A stretch of 64,000 nucleotides of DNA from Zychaea mexicana (taxonomy: Eukaryota; Mucoromycota; Mucoromycetes; Mucorales; Lichtheimiaceae). A program made the translations under genes and the position numbers. The number at the start of each line of letters is the position of its first letter. Within the stretch, counting starts at the first letter, position 1. The notes beneath the pieces are model-generated. The model was not told where the DNA came from. It saw nothing but the letters and a program-made list of their open reading frames with translations, and did not search any database. The stretch is from positions 1 to 64,000 of the forward strand of contig NW_026516786.1 of NCBI RefSeq assembly GCF_025766255.1, read 5' to 3'. Of this stretch, positions 1 to 13,137 are shown piece by piece.

Positions 1-3000
1 ATATGAAAATACGTTGAGTATTTCTGCATATCTAATGGATATATGAGATGAAAGACCAGCTGGCCACAAGGATGAGTATCACGACGATAACGAATCAGCG
101 CCAGAAGAAACACTAAACGGCAGCGCATCAACAGCAGCAGAGAACGCCACATCACTCTCATTGCATTACCCTACACACAGATTCCTTATTTTTGTATACC
201 TTATCACCCTACAGATCTCCAATAGGGGGTTTTCAGGCATGGCGCCACACCACACTATATTTCTAACAATATCCTCATAGGGAAAGGTTAACATAAGTAT
301 ATAAGAGATGAACACGACATCAATACACGACAGCTCAAGGGTGCATCATTATTGATCGCCATCCAATATGATTATACAAGCATATACAAAGCCTTGAGGT
401 GCATAAAATTTAAACTCTCCCTTTTTGTTCCTTTCCGGATACAGCGTATCAGTCGATCCTTGTAATCTACTCGAATCAGTGTGAAAGCGTTTTATAAGAG
501 ATTGTGATAGTTTTGATGTTTTCTATAAAATACTGCTCGTGTAGTAGTCATATAATAATGACTGTTTACTTTGTATTTCATTTATATGATACCCTTGTGG
601 TTGCCGTGCAGTCATTCCGTTTCACAACCCGCATCATGATACATGATAATATCATCTTTTACAGTGACGCAGTGCTTTTTCGTTCACAGGGGAGTGTTTC
701 TTATTGAAGATTTAACTATGATACTATGTACTACCAGGAGGATCCAATTTATTTGTACAGAGTAGGCAAGCTTTGTCGTAGCCTTTCCTTGGGACAATCG
801 GTCTTCTCCTATCATCGAAAATTTTCTGTGTGATTTAAAAAATAAATGATCTACTGAACAAACACACAGACCGAGGAATGGGTACACGCTTGCATTTGAA
901 GCATAACCCGCCATGCATCCATACGTTTATCATACAACTTTACCACATAATAATATAGGCACAATATTGCTTTTTCCTTTTTGCATTATAAGAACCACAT
1001 TACTGTACTGTGTTTCTAACGACACACAGCGGTGCGGCAAAGTAGTAACAGTGTCGGTAAGCAGAGAGTAATACCACCGGCCATATACTCGTTTCTTGTC
1101 ATGCTTTCAAAGTCATAATACTAGTGTAAGCGTTTTATACGTTGTTTCTGCTCTCTGTGTACCTTTTATTACATGATGCTACGCCATTGAGGTGTGATGT
1201 CGCTAGAAATGGTAAAAAATCTTTGTATGCATATTCTAATCTACTTGTCTGATTATACATACCAATAAGCCATTTGACAATGCATGCGCCACTCGCATTC
1301 AGAGCTTTCTTATAATCTTTTCCCCGTTACAAATGATCCTCTTTTTGGTGTCAATTCTGGAGTGGATAGATGTCGAACGTCAAGTCGAGTGTGACTAGTT
1401 ATGACCAATCAATTATATGCATTATCATCATATGTACAGTACACGTAAAAGATCGACATTGGGTAGGGGGTCAAACAGGACAAAAGCAAACAGTTATTTG
1501 TTTAGCATATACCAACTATAAATATTCTGAAAAGATCTTTTATGGGTAATAATAGCATTTGTTGCTACTAATTACATATACTATAAATATCATTGACTTT
1601 CTATATTTTTCTCTGCAATATCATCTATGGTGTGGTGTTGATATCACTACGAGACACATACGGTAGTAACTGTCTCTTCGCACGCTTATAATTTATGCAT
1701 ACTATAGCACATAACATGTATACAAACACAACGAAGCAACAACTTTAATCAACAAGCAGCAAAAGCTGTTTCTTAGTGTGTAGACGTAATAATATTGTGA
1801 CTAACACTGTGATATACCATTGACAGGAGGACAACAAATCCTGTTTTACACAACCAGCTAGCTTTGGTTTAGCTGCTTTGGATCACACTTGCGAAAACAG
1901 TTAATGGGTCATTGCCAAGTGGATATATCTTCCTGGAGACGGTTTATTTCCCACAATAATTACTGTAAAAACGTAAGCTGAAAAAAAGAGTGTGTCCTTA
2001 TATCAGCGCAGATAATAGATGTAGTTTTGTACGAGTGCTTAACCTTTTGGGTTACCATTGTCCTTCCCCTACCCCACAAAACCTCCGGTCACGGCCAACG
2101 GCACTGCCGTTAATTGTGGCATTTAATGGAGTGGACGCGCCTGTAATACAGGGTTATTAATATGTGTGGAAGAGGTGTTTACATTCGGGCGATTGCGTTA
2201 GCAAATCGTGGGGAGGGGTAAGAGGAGACAATCAGTTAAACATCACGGTGCGCACTCCAGATGGCGTCATTCGAAATAAAGACGAATTTATAAGAAGAGT
2301 GGATAATGATGATGATTATAACTATGGCGAAGCTAAGAGTAAGTTACTAGAAATACCGTAGCAATTTTCTCTGCTGCTTGAGTAATAAGGGGTGCGTGGA
2401 AGGGGGAATGCTTTACATACACACTAATGGTTACTACTAATCTTATTTCTGGCAACAACAATGTAAAGTGATGACATGCTGCAAATGGAAGCAAACAATA
2501 AAGAAATGTATTCACTGTTATGTGTAGAAGATGCTAGCGGTTCCATGGTTAATAATAATCTTTCTGGCCAACATCATCACTACTGTCAAGTTATTCTTTT
2601 GCGGTGAGTTAGTGTTGTAACACGGTGTCATAGAAAAGGGATAAAAAAACTCCACACTCATTGGTGGGGTAAATATAAAGGGAACCGCTGTGAAAGTGGT
2701 TCAGCAAACCCACTGTCAGTATTTAAAATATAAGCAAACCTGCTGAATAACTGTGTCTATTTTGTTCGTTTTGGAGTATCGTCGTAATAAGTCATTGAGA
2801 AAAGAAAATAACAGTCGCTCATTACATATCCAACGTTCTTACTTTATATTGAACGGAATGCATTCGGTCCGGTGTAAATTTTTAATGCCACGTTTTTAAA
2901 AGATTTGTATATGGAATTTTGATTAATTACTACTGTTGAAAGAATAAAGATGATCGCCGTGCAGCATTGTATATGTTGTACATTATTTACGTACCCCGTT

Positions 3001-4290
3001 CAATCAGAAATACTTGTTACCATACGGCATAATGCAATGCTCCATGACGGCACAGTCGGCTTGTAATACATACTTACTTCGTTGTTTACCATCACTATCC
3101 ATAAGTACATACCTCTGTGTTAGTATAAGGAGAAGTTTATTGCAAGATATTTATTGGAGCAACATCCTTCAGGTATATGCAACGGAAACCTTCCAAGTCC
3201 TTCCCTTTTTGTAGTATGTATCACACAATATAGTGTACAACAACAGCGAAGGTAATCATTCTTGCTGATCGTGGGCCTCATGTGTATATACATCCATTTT
3301 TCGAAAATAGAGATTAGGCACAGCAGTACAACCTTTTTCTATAGTCGATGTAGGCTTCTATAATTGATGTAGGTGACACAGTCATAACACGACAGCAATC
3401 AAATGCGCCAAAATTTAACAATGCCTCAAAGGAGAGATGTTCTTTTTATCATTTTAGATTACAATTGGTAATAGTACTGCTGTCAACATTTGGTGTCTAT
3501 TTGCTCTAGTAATAATGGGAATAGAAAATGTGCTTACATATGCATGTGATGCTGTTCTACACCATCATGGCGTGAAGAGGAGGAAGGACGTGTAATACGG
3601 TGCTTGCTGCGTAATAAACAGTATAACAGCTGCTACTATGTCATACATCAAAGAGTTACCAACAAGGGCAACATCCGGAGGAAATGTTGTTGCTAATATC
3701 GATCTGTTGTTCCCCACTTTGTTGTGTTGGCTTTGATAATGCAAGCAATAAATAAAACAAACTGTTATTTCGTTTCCGCCATGATGTTCCTTCTTCCAAT
3801 TGCTATCATAGAACCGTCTTCGCCTATCCCCCTTACTTAGTATTGACACAGCTAATCAGTCTCATCAGGCGAGGGCGGGAAAGAAAAAAGACCAGAGACC
3901 TTTGGAGAGACCCATATAACCGGAGGCGCTTGTATCACAAACCGATGAACAATTGCTTTTCTTGGATGGATTTCCGGCTCCTTTCTCCTGCTCCTTGAGG
4001 CTGAGAATATATTTAAGGTTTTTTGGGAGGAATTGAGCGGGCGCATCACACATACACACGATCGGCAAACCATGAAACCCTCTTTGAAAAGACTCTACTC
4101 TGGCGTGTGTATATTTTGGCAGCACAACATATGAACAGCAATTATATCACGCGAATTGTTTAACCCAAAAAACCATACACTTACTCTCTTTCTTCTTGTC
4201 CCTTTAACTCGTTTTTATTCTTAATCCCTTTACTTCCTTTCCTTTCCTTTATTTAGTATTACTGTCACTGTCACCATATTCAATACTGTT
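1..4290. other. Gene-poor AT-rich stretch
   Basis: I see no recognisable gene here. Open frames are short (below 100 codons), lack family-like motifs and are scattered over both strands. The last ~100 bases before 4290 are pyrimidine-rich and probably form the promoter or leader of the kelch gene that follows. No tRNA-like fold, long repeat or element end was noticed by eye. Confidence 0.6.
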
Positions 4291-4294
4291 GATA

Positions 4295-6246
4295 ATGCCA
4301 CAGCCACAACAGCTACAGCGTGAACACCGGCGTCCTTCCGAACCAGATCACGAACAACAGCTGCGATCATCGATGTCAACCACGGCCATAGGCTCTAAAT
4401 TAAAACGATCGACTTCATCTACAACTAACGGATCCGCTCTTCTGTCATTTTCTTCAACAAAGTACGTACTCCATCACAACCTCGCATTACTTTTGCTTCG
4501 CATTTACACTTCATAGAAACGCCAAGTTAACACTTCTTGCTCTCGACAAAAAACAAACGAAAAAGGCGCGATTATCTCGAAAGTACTACTACTAGTAGTA
4601 CCAATCCGCTGTCACCGTCGCTAAGCTGGTCGTCCTCACAACGACGCCAATCCGAAGATCGTACGTGTCTTCTAGTTATTTTTTGTTTGAGCACATACAG
4701 TCAATTCGATGACAATGCGAGATAAGCAAAGGAAGCTTGGAAGACATTGATTGAATTGATGCTTCTATTAGAGGGTAATAACCATCACAACAGCCACCGT
4801 CACCACCACCAACATTCTTCCTCTGCTATGACCACAACCAATAAATCCTCCTCATCACGTCGGGGACGAACAAAGAAATCGCATGAACCTGTACCCGTTT
4901 CAGCTCCAACCATGACAGCAGCACCAGCACCTGCCATGTATTGGTCGCGTGCAGCCACTTATGGCCATTCGCCACGAGGCATTCGAGCACATACAAGCGT
5001 CGTCATCAATGGCATCATGTATGTCTTTGGTGGAACGGACAGTAAGGGTGGATTTGCAAAGCTTCATACATTAGATTTAGGTACTGTATTACATCCTCTC
5101 CAACTCAGCTCAAGCGTTCCCAAAAAAAAAAAAGGAACCCCGCTGAGCGTGCTACTCCATGTTTTTTTCAGGAACCATAACTCTAATTCTTTCTTTGTTG
5201 TCTGTCGATATATAAATATATAAGACACGTTCACTTGGTCCAGGCCAGCAGTACACGGTGAAGTACCGCCACCATGTCGTGCTCATAGCGCTACTGTTCA
5301 TGAGCAGGAATCCAAAATATACATGTTTGGCGGTGGCGATGGACCGCATTATTTTAGTCACTTGTTCGTGCTGGATACAAACACCATGACGTGGACTAGA
5401 TTACAGACTACCGGTCCAAACCCATCACCACGGCGGGCCCACGTATCTGTTATTTGGCAGAATAATTTATACATATTTGGCGGTGGCGACGGCGTCCATG
5501 CGCTCAATGATGTGTATTGTTTCAACATTAAGGAAAATATTTGGTCGTTGGTTGAGACAAGTGGTATGAAGCCAACATCCAGAGGGTATCATAGTGGTAC
5601 ACTGGTGGGCGATAAGTTGGTCATTTATGGCGGAAGCGATGGTCATACTTGTTTCGGTGATGTGCACTTGCTGGACTTAGGTATATTGTCTTTCTTAAAA
5701 GTGATTTGGCTTACTATCGAGGCTGCTGGATTGTCCCATACAAAAGAATGATTGTCACAGCTCCTTGAAAAAAAGGAAGAGAACTAAAACATCGTTTCTA
5801 TGCTACCTAGTGTCATATCGTTGGTATTCTGTCAACTTGGAACTTAAGGTGCCCCGGTTATCGCATTCTGCACTGTGCGTTGGATCTTATCTGTTTGTCA
5901 GCGGAGGCCACGATGGGACGCATTATTGTAACGATCTGTTGATGCTTAATTTCGGTAAAGTAGCTTGTTCTTCAGGTTGTTTCTCAGCTATAATTGAAGA
6001 AAACATATTATTTAACTGTGAAATTGGCTTTTTTTTATTGTAGTGACTATGGCATGGGAGGTACGAAGAGTGTATGGACAGGCACCAACCGCTCGAGGAT
6101 ATCACACAATGGTCATATACGACAGCAGGCTGTTCGTCTTTGGAGGATACGATGGAAAGCATTACTTTGACGATGTTTACATATTAGACTTAAGCAGCAA
6201 TGCTTATTTAGTACAAGTGAATAACTTTGCTATAGACTTGGATTAA
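4295..6246 (+). CDS. Kelch-repeat beta-propeller protein
   Basis: The safest reading is exons 4759-5080, 5225-5680, 5811-5954 and 6044-6246 (1125 nt, 374 aa). The protein has a His/Ser-rich N-terminus of about 50 residues and then six kelch blades. Each blade has a Gly pair (VFGGTD, MFGGGDG, IFGGGDG, IYGGSDG, VSGGHDG, VFGGYDG) followed by a Trp. Kelch propellers bind proteins, often at polarity sites or as ubiquitin-ligase substrate receptors. No BTB, Rab or coiled-coil domain is visible in this reading. Introns fall between blades in the same phase, as in an intragenic duplication. The 5' end is uncertain: Ser/Thr-rich coding-like stretches at 4295-4461 and 4531-4660 may be upstream exons, but I could not join them without a stop codon. 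I infer a propeller scaffold and cannot name an orthologue. Confidence 0.8.
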
Positions 6247-6498
6247 AAGATAACACTTGGATTAAGAGATAACAATAATAAAAACTGAAATGTAATTTTA
6301 CAGTTACATACTGTATGAGGTTTCAAATCATTGCGTGGGTTGAATTATGGCTGCTTACATCTTTGACATACAATATTTACGTTGTTTACAACAGATCCTA
6401 CCTCGTAAAGTCTTACAAGTACTGTAGCGAGCAACGAAAGTTCTACATTGGGACAATGTATTCATAGTAGAAGTCTAAAGTAAACACACCCACTGGTA

Positions 6499-6523
6499 CA
6501 GTTGTACCCCGGTTTTTGCAACC
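6499..6523 (+). repeat. Left terminal inverted repeat
   Basis: This 25-base end matches the reverse complement of 7435-7459 perfectly. It is preceded by the dinucleotide TA. Confidence 0.9.
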
Positions 6524-6920
6524 CCTGGTTTTGCAATTCCTCGTATATCTGCAACTTTTTTGAAAAACACAAAAAAAACTTGGTAGTTTCGCAAATTTGC
6601 AACTTGCAAATGAGTTTGTACGATTTGCATGTTATCGGGGTAAAAACAGCTTCAATTTTTACAATATCAATTGAAAGAAGCATCTGTTGCGGATTATGAG
6701 GAATAAAATGATGCGGTTACTGCAAGATAAATATGTAAATATGAAGATGTATTTATTGTCGAAATACATAAAAATTATTATTTAGTAGTTGAGCCAGTAG
6801 AATCGGGACACATATATAGCACTGATTGGATTGAATCCACAAAAGAAATGATGAAGATATAAGAAAAAGGGAACACACTACATATAGATATAGAAATAAA
6901 ATGTTTGCTCAAAGGAGCTT

Positions 6921-7310
6921 TTAACTACATATCGAAGAAGTCATCAAGGTAGATTGTCGGGAGAATGATTGCTGCCTGAGACTCTCTGGAATCCTACGCA
7001 AAGACTTCTTTAAGTCGTAGTTATCGATATTATCCAAAAAGCTCAAAACTCCTGCAATTGCAACCTGTTTTTCCTTCGACGTTGGCCCTGGAATAGGCGA
7101 ATCAGCGCTTTGGTCCACCGCCCGCTCAAGTGCTCGTCGTACGTTCGATCCTCTTGCTTGGATGTGAACTTGTGGAACGATTTTGTCATGCTTAAAAGAG
7201 CTAATAATTATCAAACCACTAGACAGCTTCAATGAAAGAACGGTCTTATATATGCAAGTAGTAACATTTAGAGCTGTATGAATATTCCCAAAGAACGTAT
7301 CGTACATCAT
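6921..7310 (-). CDS. Uncharacterised ORF inside the TIR element
   Basis: This 129-codon frame lies wholly within the TIR element. The C-terminal half looks protein-like (a Pro/Ser hinge, then an amphipathic Leu/Ile/Arg-rich helix), while the N-terminal half is Ile/Thr-rich. I do not recognise a transposase catalytic motif, DNA-binding helix-turn-helix or any other family. It may be a remnant of a transposase, a captured host exon or a chance frame. Confidence 0.25.
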   Translation of the reverse strand: MMYDTFFGNIHTALNVTTCIYKTVLSLKLSSGLIIISSFKHDKIVPQVHIQARGSNVRRALERAVDQSADSPIPGPTSKEKQVAIAGVLSFLDNIDNYDLKKSLRRIPESLRQQSFSRQSTLMTSSICS

Positions 7311-7434
7311 CTCTGACAGATAAACAATGGGCTAATGTTAATAGGATGACTTATCCAGTGTATACTTGAAGCAGAATTGTTTACCCCGTTACTTGCAAAT
7401 CCTCACTTTTTGCAAAAAAAAACGGGAAACCCTC

Positions 7435-7459
7435 GGTTGCAAAAACCGGGGTACAACTG
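7435..7459 (-). repeat. Right terminal inverted repeat
   Basis: This is the inverse copy of 6499-6523 with no mismatch, and it is followed by TA. Perfect ends suggest recent mobilisation or selection by an active transposase elsewhere in the genome. Confidence 0.9.
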
Positions 7460-7735
7460 TAAATAGGGCACATTTTACTTTCTCATTCTTTCATACATTA
7501 TCAAGCGGTGCAACAATCACCTGGGTCTACGAACGTACCTCTTACACAAATTTCAGTTTAGGCTTTTACCCTGTATTACTTGCCAAGCGTTGGGATGTTT
7601 TAGTGGTTTTGATCCGTTCGTTGCTTGGCGACATGGTGACCGAACGTCGGAGTGTTCTTCATGGTATCGAGAGAGAAGACACCGAGACGTTGGACTTTTT
7701 TTAAATGTTTTACCTTGTTGTAAACGGTATATTAC

Positions 7736-10132
7736 ATGTTCGGCATTATCAAAAAAAATTGCCATGGTATTTATTTGTTTTACATATTATGCAGTGCACC
7801 ATTTTAAGAAAAGTTAGTAAGTTAATTTAATCAAATTTTACTAGCATGTAATAGACGACAACGTGCTTGCATATGGTCAACGAATAACACAACAGTATGT
7901 GCTCGCTGCACGAAGCACAACCTGAAATGCATTCCATTAGAAGAAGACTACGATAGCGACATTGACGATGACGTTTCATCAAATAAATTTGCTGCTAAAA
8001 CGATTGAATACTGGCAACAACAAATCACTCAACTAGAAAGTAGCATGCAAGAGCTAGAAGTCAACGCATGTCATCTTGTAAATCGTAATCATGACAACGA
8101 CGATTATAACCTTGCCGACAGCAGCCAGTCGCGAGCAACCTGCAAAAGTGTCATACACAGCAAAAAACGACAACAGAAGGATTACGAATGGAAGTTGAGT
8201 ATCAAAGACGGATTGCTCAAGCTCCATTCCAGAGTGGATACTATCGAAGATCTTTTACAATACGGTCTCGCTTTCACCAAGTATTTGGCACCATACGAGG
8301 GTGTGATCCGAAAGTCGCTGATAAATATCAAAAACATGTCGCACAGCTTGATTTTACAAGTTTTTTGCTTTGTATATACGATGAGCGGGAGATTGGAAGA
8401 ACGATCAAAATCCTACAACCTACTCGGCGATATACATCTTTATCGTCAGCATCAAAACCACCAGCCATCATCGTGCCAATCCAAACGTGCCCTGCGACAA
8501 TCGTATCTACAAATCCATTACCGATCAATTATCGATCATCTTATCGTTATATACACCAATTATGGAAATTCACGTCGACTTTTTCTCCACATACCCGCCT
8601 TCCTCAAGCATTACCACAACCTCAAAGACCCATTAAAGTGTCCAATTACGCTGGCCGTTTGCATTCACACCCTTTGCACTTCACGGCGAGTCATCTCCAA
8701 ATCTGCGGCAGAACGACGCGAAATAGCCGATTTCTTTTATTCAAGATGCAAGGATATCCTGTATGACATGTTCGATGATTCAACGCGAATTTTAGAGACG
8801 GTTATCGCAATTAATCTATTACAGTACTATGACATATTCGTTCTATTGCGGTTCGACGAAGCACGACGGTGGAGTACAATCGCGTACAACCTTTGCAAGG
8901 ATCTGGAAGCCATATTTGGAAAAGATACACTTGAGCCCAAACAACGACAGCAAACACATGTCCCGCCCGAAATGCAAAGGTCATTATTCAAACGACATCT
9001 TCTCTATGCCGAAAACACACTCCAGTTTCTAGATTGTATGGTGGACGGAAGTATCTACATCAATAATTCTCCAAAGCAAGAAATGAAGGTCACATACATG
9101 GAGCCGATGCCAGGCGAAGATTGTGCTACGTACGAACTGTTGGAAACCCATAATCAATTACTGAAACTGTGCACGAATCCGTACATGACAGCTGTTACTG
9201 TAAGTCCAGGGATTCTTTTTTCATTACGCACATTGATATTTATCCCTCACATTTTGGTGTTTTATAATCCTTATTAGACGCATATGAAAAAGATGGATAT
9301 GTCGACGGCGTGCGATCCAGAGCTTTCTTTGGACATCTTAGTACAGCTACACAACACCATCCAAGACTGGTGGACCGCACTGCCAACACATCTGCGACTC
9401 TGTGACGACCTATATGGGAACGACGCAGTGAATGCAGTTGAAAAGAACGAGTCGATACCTAAGGCAGTCATATTTTCGTTTGTTCATTCAATATTGCTCA
9501 AGATATACACTTTTGTTTTGGAAATGGAATACATACCATCAAGGAGAGCAGCACTTGAACAAGACGATGGTGACGACATGACCCCTCTGAATGAAAAGAC
9601 ACATTTATACAACCGTGCAAGGTCAAGTGCAAGAATACAGTCATGTGAATTATTGATTGGCGCTGTGAAACGAATATTCACTCTGCATGATGATATATTT
9701 CCATGTAAGTAGTAATCATCAACACAAGTGTATATGGGAGGATGGAATCATATTAATAGAGAGAATTCTGATGTAGTCATGCTGGAGTTCATTTCAAGAA
9801 TGTTATACGCATTACTTACCGTGTCCAACTGTTCAAAGAGTGCCTTTTCTACCGATCTTCGTGAAAATTTCAGAGAATGTTATGGCAACATGCTTAAGGT
9901 GTTTCCATCTGATAATATCGTACCTGCATCGATATCGCCGCTTGCTGCCTATTATCAAACATTCCAGCTTAGCAACACTGACATCTATCAAAATTATCCC
10001 CTTCCTGGATATGCGCTACTTGCCGATTTGCTTACGGCTGGCCAGAATTACCCCTTCCAACAGCCCATGTATGGTGATTTGGCTAGTTTCACCGATTCAG
10101 CTTTGTATGGTAATTTTTTTTTCATGGAATAA
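7736..10132 (+). CDS. Zn2Cys6 fungal transcription factor (tandem copy 1)
   Basis: Exons are 7736-7766, 7845-9199, 9278-9704 and 9777-10132 (2169 nt, 722 aa). The first exon has only ten codons plus one base and carries the first Cys. Once joined, residues 9-39 read C-x2-C-x6-C-x9-C-x2-C-x6-C, the binuclear zinc cluster of Gal4-type DNA-binding proteins. A short acidic stretch and a helical linker follow (about residues 45-75). The middle region, with blocks such as CPITLAVCIHTLCTSRRV and FDEARRWSTIAYNLCKDLE, resembles the fungal-specific regulatory domain of these factors. The start is fixed by the need for the split cluster. It should act in the nucleus as a promoter-specific regulator; targets are unknown. 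It is clearly paralogous to the next gene, with identical intron positions. Confidence 0.88.
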
Positions 10133-10633
10133 AGGGAAGCTTATTTGCGCTGCTATTTATAAAAAATGAACTTGTGCTAGTTTTATGTTCCGTTGATGCA
10201 CTCTGGTCTATCTTCAACATTGACGTAGTTATTGTAGGGAAGTTTCTGGTCGGAATTCATTTTTATTAAAGTATACAATTATAAATAACTGCCAATACAA
10301 GGGTTTATGGCACACCGATGATTTAACTATGGACACCCAGTCACTAGGGAGGACTATGCAGAACTTGTCATAGGATTACAGCGAGTTATAGAGCTTTCAT
10401 CAAATCCATAGAGATGGGAAACCAAGCAGCTAAATTCGAACCAACAACCTCCGCGAAGTAGGTCACCCGCCGTGACCGAAGTCTTCAGGGCCTGGCGCCC
10501 CAACATCGACGTAGTTTAGAGGATCATGCTAAAAAAAATTCTCGGATAGTTTATCCCCGGGGTTTCCATAGAATCCAGAAACGGCTGGCGGGCTTCTTTC
10601 GCCTCTGGTGAAGATTAGCTGCGCTATCAACTA
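10133..10633. other. Spacer between the tandem regulators
   Basis: About 500 bases hold the 3' end of copy 1 and the promoter of copy 2. The part at about 10440-10620 is more GC-rich than its surroundings. A GTTCGAAT-like string on the minus strand was tested as a tRNA T-arm and fails (no acceptor stem). I see no gene. Confidence 0.5.
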
Positions 10634-13137
10634 ATGTCTTCCCGTAAACCAATCTGTCACGGTATAGCAAATAAATTTTATTTGTTTAATTGCATTTCAG
10701 GGGTCGACATTTGCATATTGGTCTAATTCAAAGGTTGTAGCATGCAGAAGACGACAGCGAGGTTGCATATGGCCAACAAAGGCTGCAACAGTATGTGTTC
10801 GCTGCACGAAGCTCAACCTGAAATGCATTCCGTCAGAAGAAATCTACGATAGTGACAACGACGATGACATCCTACCGAAAGAGTTTGCTGTAAAGGCAAT
10901 AAAATACTGGAGCCATCAGATCGATCAGTTGGAAACCGACATGCAGAGATTAGAACACACCACCCAAAATCTTTCAAAGCTTACTAGTAGTGGTGGTAGC
11001 TACGACGATCACACTCATCACCGTAACGACGACGGCAACGACATCAGCGACGACGTGAAGAAGGCTAGTGCCGACAACAACAATTTAGCAACAAAGGCAA
11101 CCATGGAGAATTACAAAGGCTTAGTTTCAAGGCAACCACCGAAGCAGTTCGAATGGAAGCTGAGCATCAGAGACGGACTACTCAAGCTACATTCCAAAGT
11201 CGACACCATCGAAGAGCTTTTACAATACAGTCACGCCTTTCTCGAATATCTCGCGCCGTTTGAAGGGGTATTTCAAAAGTCGATAATCAATCTCGACAGC
11301 ATGTCGTATAACATACTTATACGTACGTTTCGTATAATTTTTCGGTTGAACGAAACAAAAGGACGGTCTCCATCATCATCATTATCGTCGCACCTTTCAC
11401 TCAGGCGCGTACAACAACAGACAATACCGCAACTACAATCATACTTACATAGGCACTATCAATTCATCATTGACCACCTTATCAACACATACTGCGAACG
11501 CGAAAACTCACGACGAATTTTCCTACATATACCCGCTTTTCGCGAACATTATCGTAAACTAAAAGACCCACTTACTTGTCCGATTACGCTGGCCGTATGC
11601 ATTCATACCCTTTGCACCTCGAAACGAATTATCACTCATTCTGCTACGGAACTACGCGAACTAGCCGATTACCTTTATGCGAAATGCAAAAAGATCCTTT
11701 ACGATATGTTTGATGATCCAGCACGTAAAATAGAGACGATCGTTGTCATAAACTTTCTACAACATTTTATGATATTTGTACTTTTACGATTCAATGAAGC
11801 GCGACGATGGAGCACTGTTGCATACAGTCTCTGCAAAGACCTCGAGAGTGACCTTCATCAGAAAACACAACGACAACAACACAATGCCTGTCTACCATTA
11901 GACATGCAAAAGATTCTGCTACAGCGCCATTTTTTCTATATTGAAAACATGCTTCAGCTGCTATCTTTTATGCTTGATACGAAAATGTTTGGTCAAGGTC
12001 TTGTCAAACTGGATATGAAGGTCGCCTATTTGGAAGTTATGCCTGGAGAGGACACGACTACTAGTGTGTTGATTGAAGCACACAATCGCTTACTGCAGCT
12101 CTCTACGAGTCCTTATATGGCAGCCATTACAGTAAGTCTTACGACAGGTCTCAATCTTACTCCTGACGCCAAACCTCCGCTTTATATTCACAGCCGTCTT
12201 AACCTTGCGTGTCGCTCATGTATGCTTTATTATACAACATCATAGACCCAGATGAAAAATATTGCTGATTCGACAAGCAACCCTGAGCGTTTTATCGATA
12301 TTCTTGTTCGGCTGGATACTACTATTCGAGACTGGTGGAGCGAACTCCCTGCATGCTTGCGGCTATGTGACGATTTATATGCAGAGGATGCAGAGGCTGC
12401 AATTGAACAGAACAATTCAGTAGCCAAGGCAATCGTATTTTCATTCGTCCATTCAATCCTATTCCGGATATACGCATTTGTACTGGATCTGGATATCGAG
12501 GCAGCATCTAATGATGATGATAACAGCATAGTTGGGGACGGCGGAAATACTTGTCAGGATGAAAAGAAGCTGTTATTTAATCGGGCGAAATCTAGTGCTA
12601 CAGTACGATCTTGTGAATTGGTGCTTCGTACAGTGACGCGGATGTTTACTTTGCATGAAGACGTATTACCATGTAAGTCAATGGGTGGGGAGCTGATACG
12701 GAGGGTAGGCGGGAAAATGAAAGGAGAAAACGAAATTAATATTTAACTCTGTACAAATAGTCATGTTTGAATTCATCTCAAGAGCAATATATACATTGCT
12801 CAGTGTATCGTTTTGCTCAAAAAAACATCTCTCGTCGGATCTACGCGAGAAGTTCTTCGAATGTTTCGACGTCATCTGCAATGCGTTTCCCCCGGACAAT
12901 ATAGTCCCGCCATCGATATCGCCACTTCACTTGTATATAAAGACGTATCAGATGGATGACACCGATATTTACCAAAAGTACCCTCTCCCTGGATATGCTC
13001 TGCTTGCGGATCTGGTCAACACGAGTTGTGCATACCTCAAATCTGATTACTTTCAATCATTCCAAGAGCCATTAAATACCTATTTAAAGGCATATACATG
13101 TTCTGCCTTGTATGGAAATTTCTGCTTTATGGAATGA
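10634..13137 (+). CDS. Zn2Cys6 fungal transcription factor (tandem copy 2)
   Basis: Exons are 10634-10661, 10741-12131, 12246-12672 and 12761-13137 (2223 nt, 740 aa). The nine-codon first exon ends inside the cluster. Residues 8-38 give C-x2-C-x6-C-x9-C-x2-C-x6-C, as in copy 1. Long blocks are shared with copy 1, for example FEWKLSIRDGLLKLHSKVDT, FLHIPAF, CPITLAVCIHTLCTSKR and DIYQKYPLPGYALLADL. All three introns sit at the same places and phases. Copy 2 has a longer Asp/Asn/Thr-rich insert after the coiled-coil linker (about residues 85-140). It is probably a nuclear regulator arising from local duplication about 0.5 kb downstream of its sister. Whether both bind the same sites cannot be told. 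Confidence 0.88.

Larger units (their letters stand above)
6499..7459. mobile_element. Small DNA transposon-like element with 25-bp TIRs and TA duplication
   Basis: The segment begins CAGTTGTACCCCGG and ends with its exact inverse complement. The first 25 bases of each end are identical, and the next ~40 remain related (blocks of TTGCAA and runs of T/A). TA flanks both ends (6497-6498 and 7460-7461), the target duplication of the Tc1/mariner/pogo superfamily, whose pogo/Tigger/Fot branch often has ends starting with CAGT. The 961-bp length is too short for a full DDE transposase, so it looks non-autonomous or internally deleted. It sits between the kelch gene and the first zinc-cluster gene. 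Boundaries are read directly; superfamily assignment is inference. Confidence 0.85.

Noticed and set aside
2164..4125. Several 60-95 codon frames on both strands
   Set aside because: No family motif, no splice-supported extension and typical of chance frames in AT-rich DNA.
10435..10520. Minus-strand GTTCGAAT string that could be a tRNA T-arm
   Set aside because: A weak 5-bp stem with three G-U pairs can be drawn, but there is no matching acceptor stem, D-arm or anticodon arm at the right distance.
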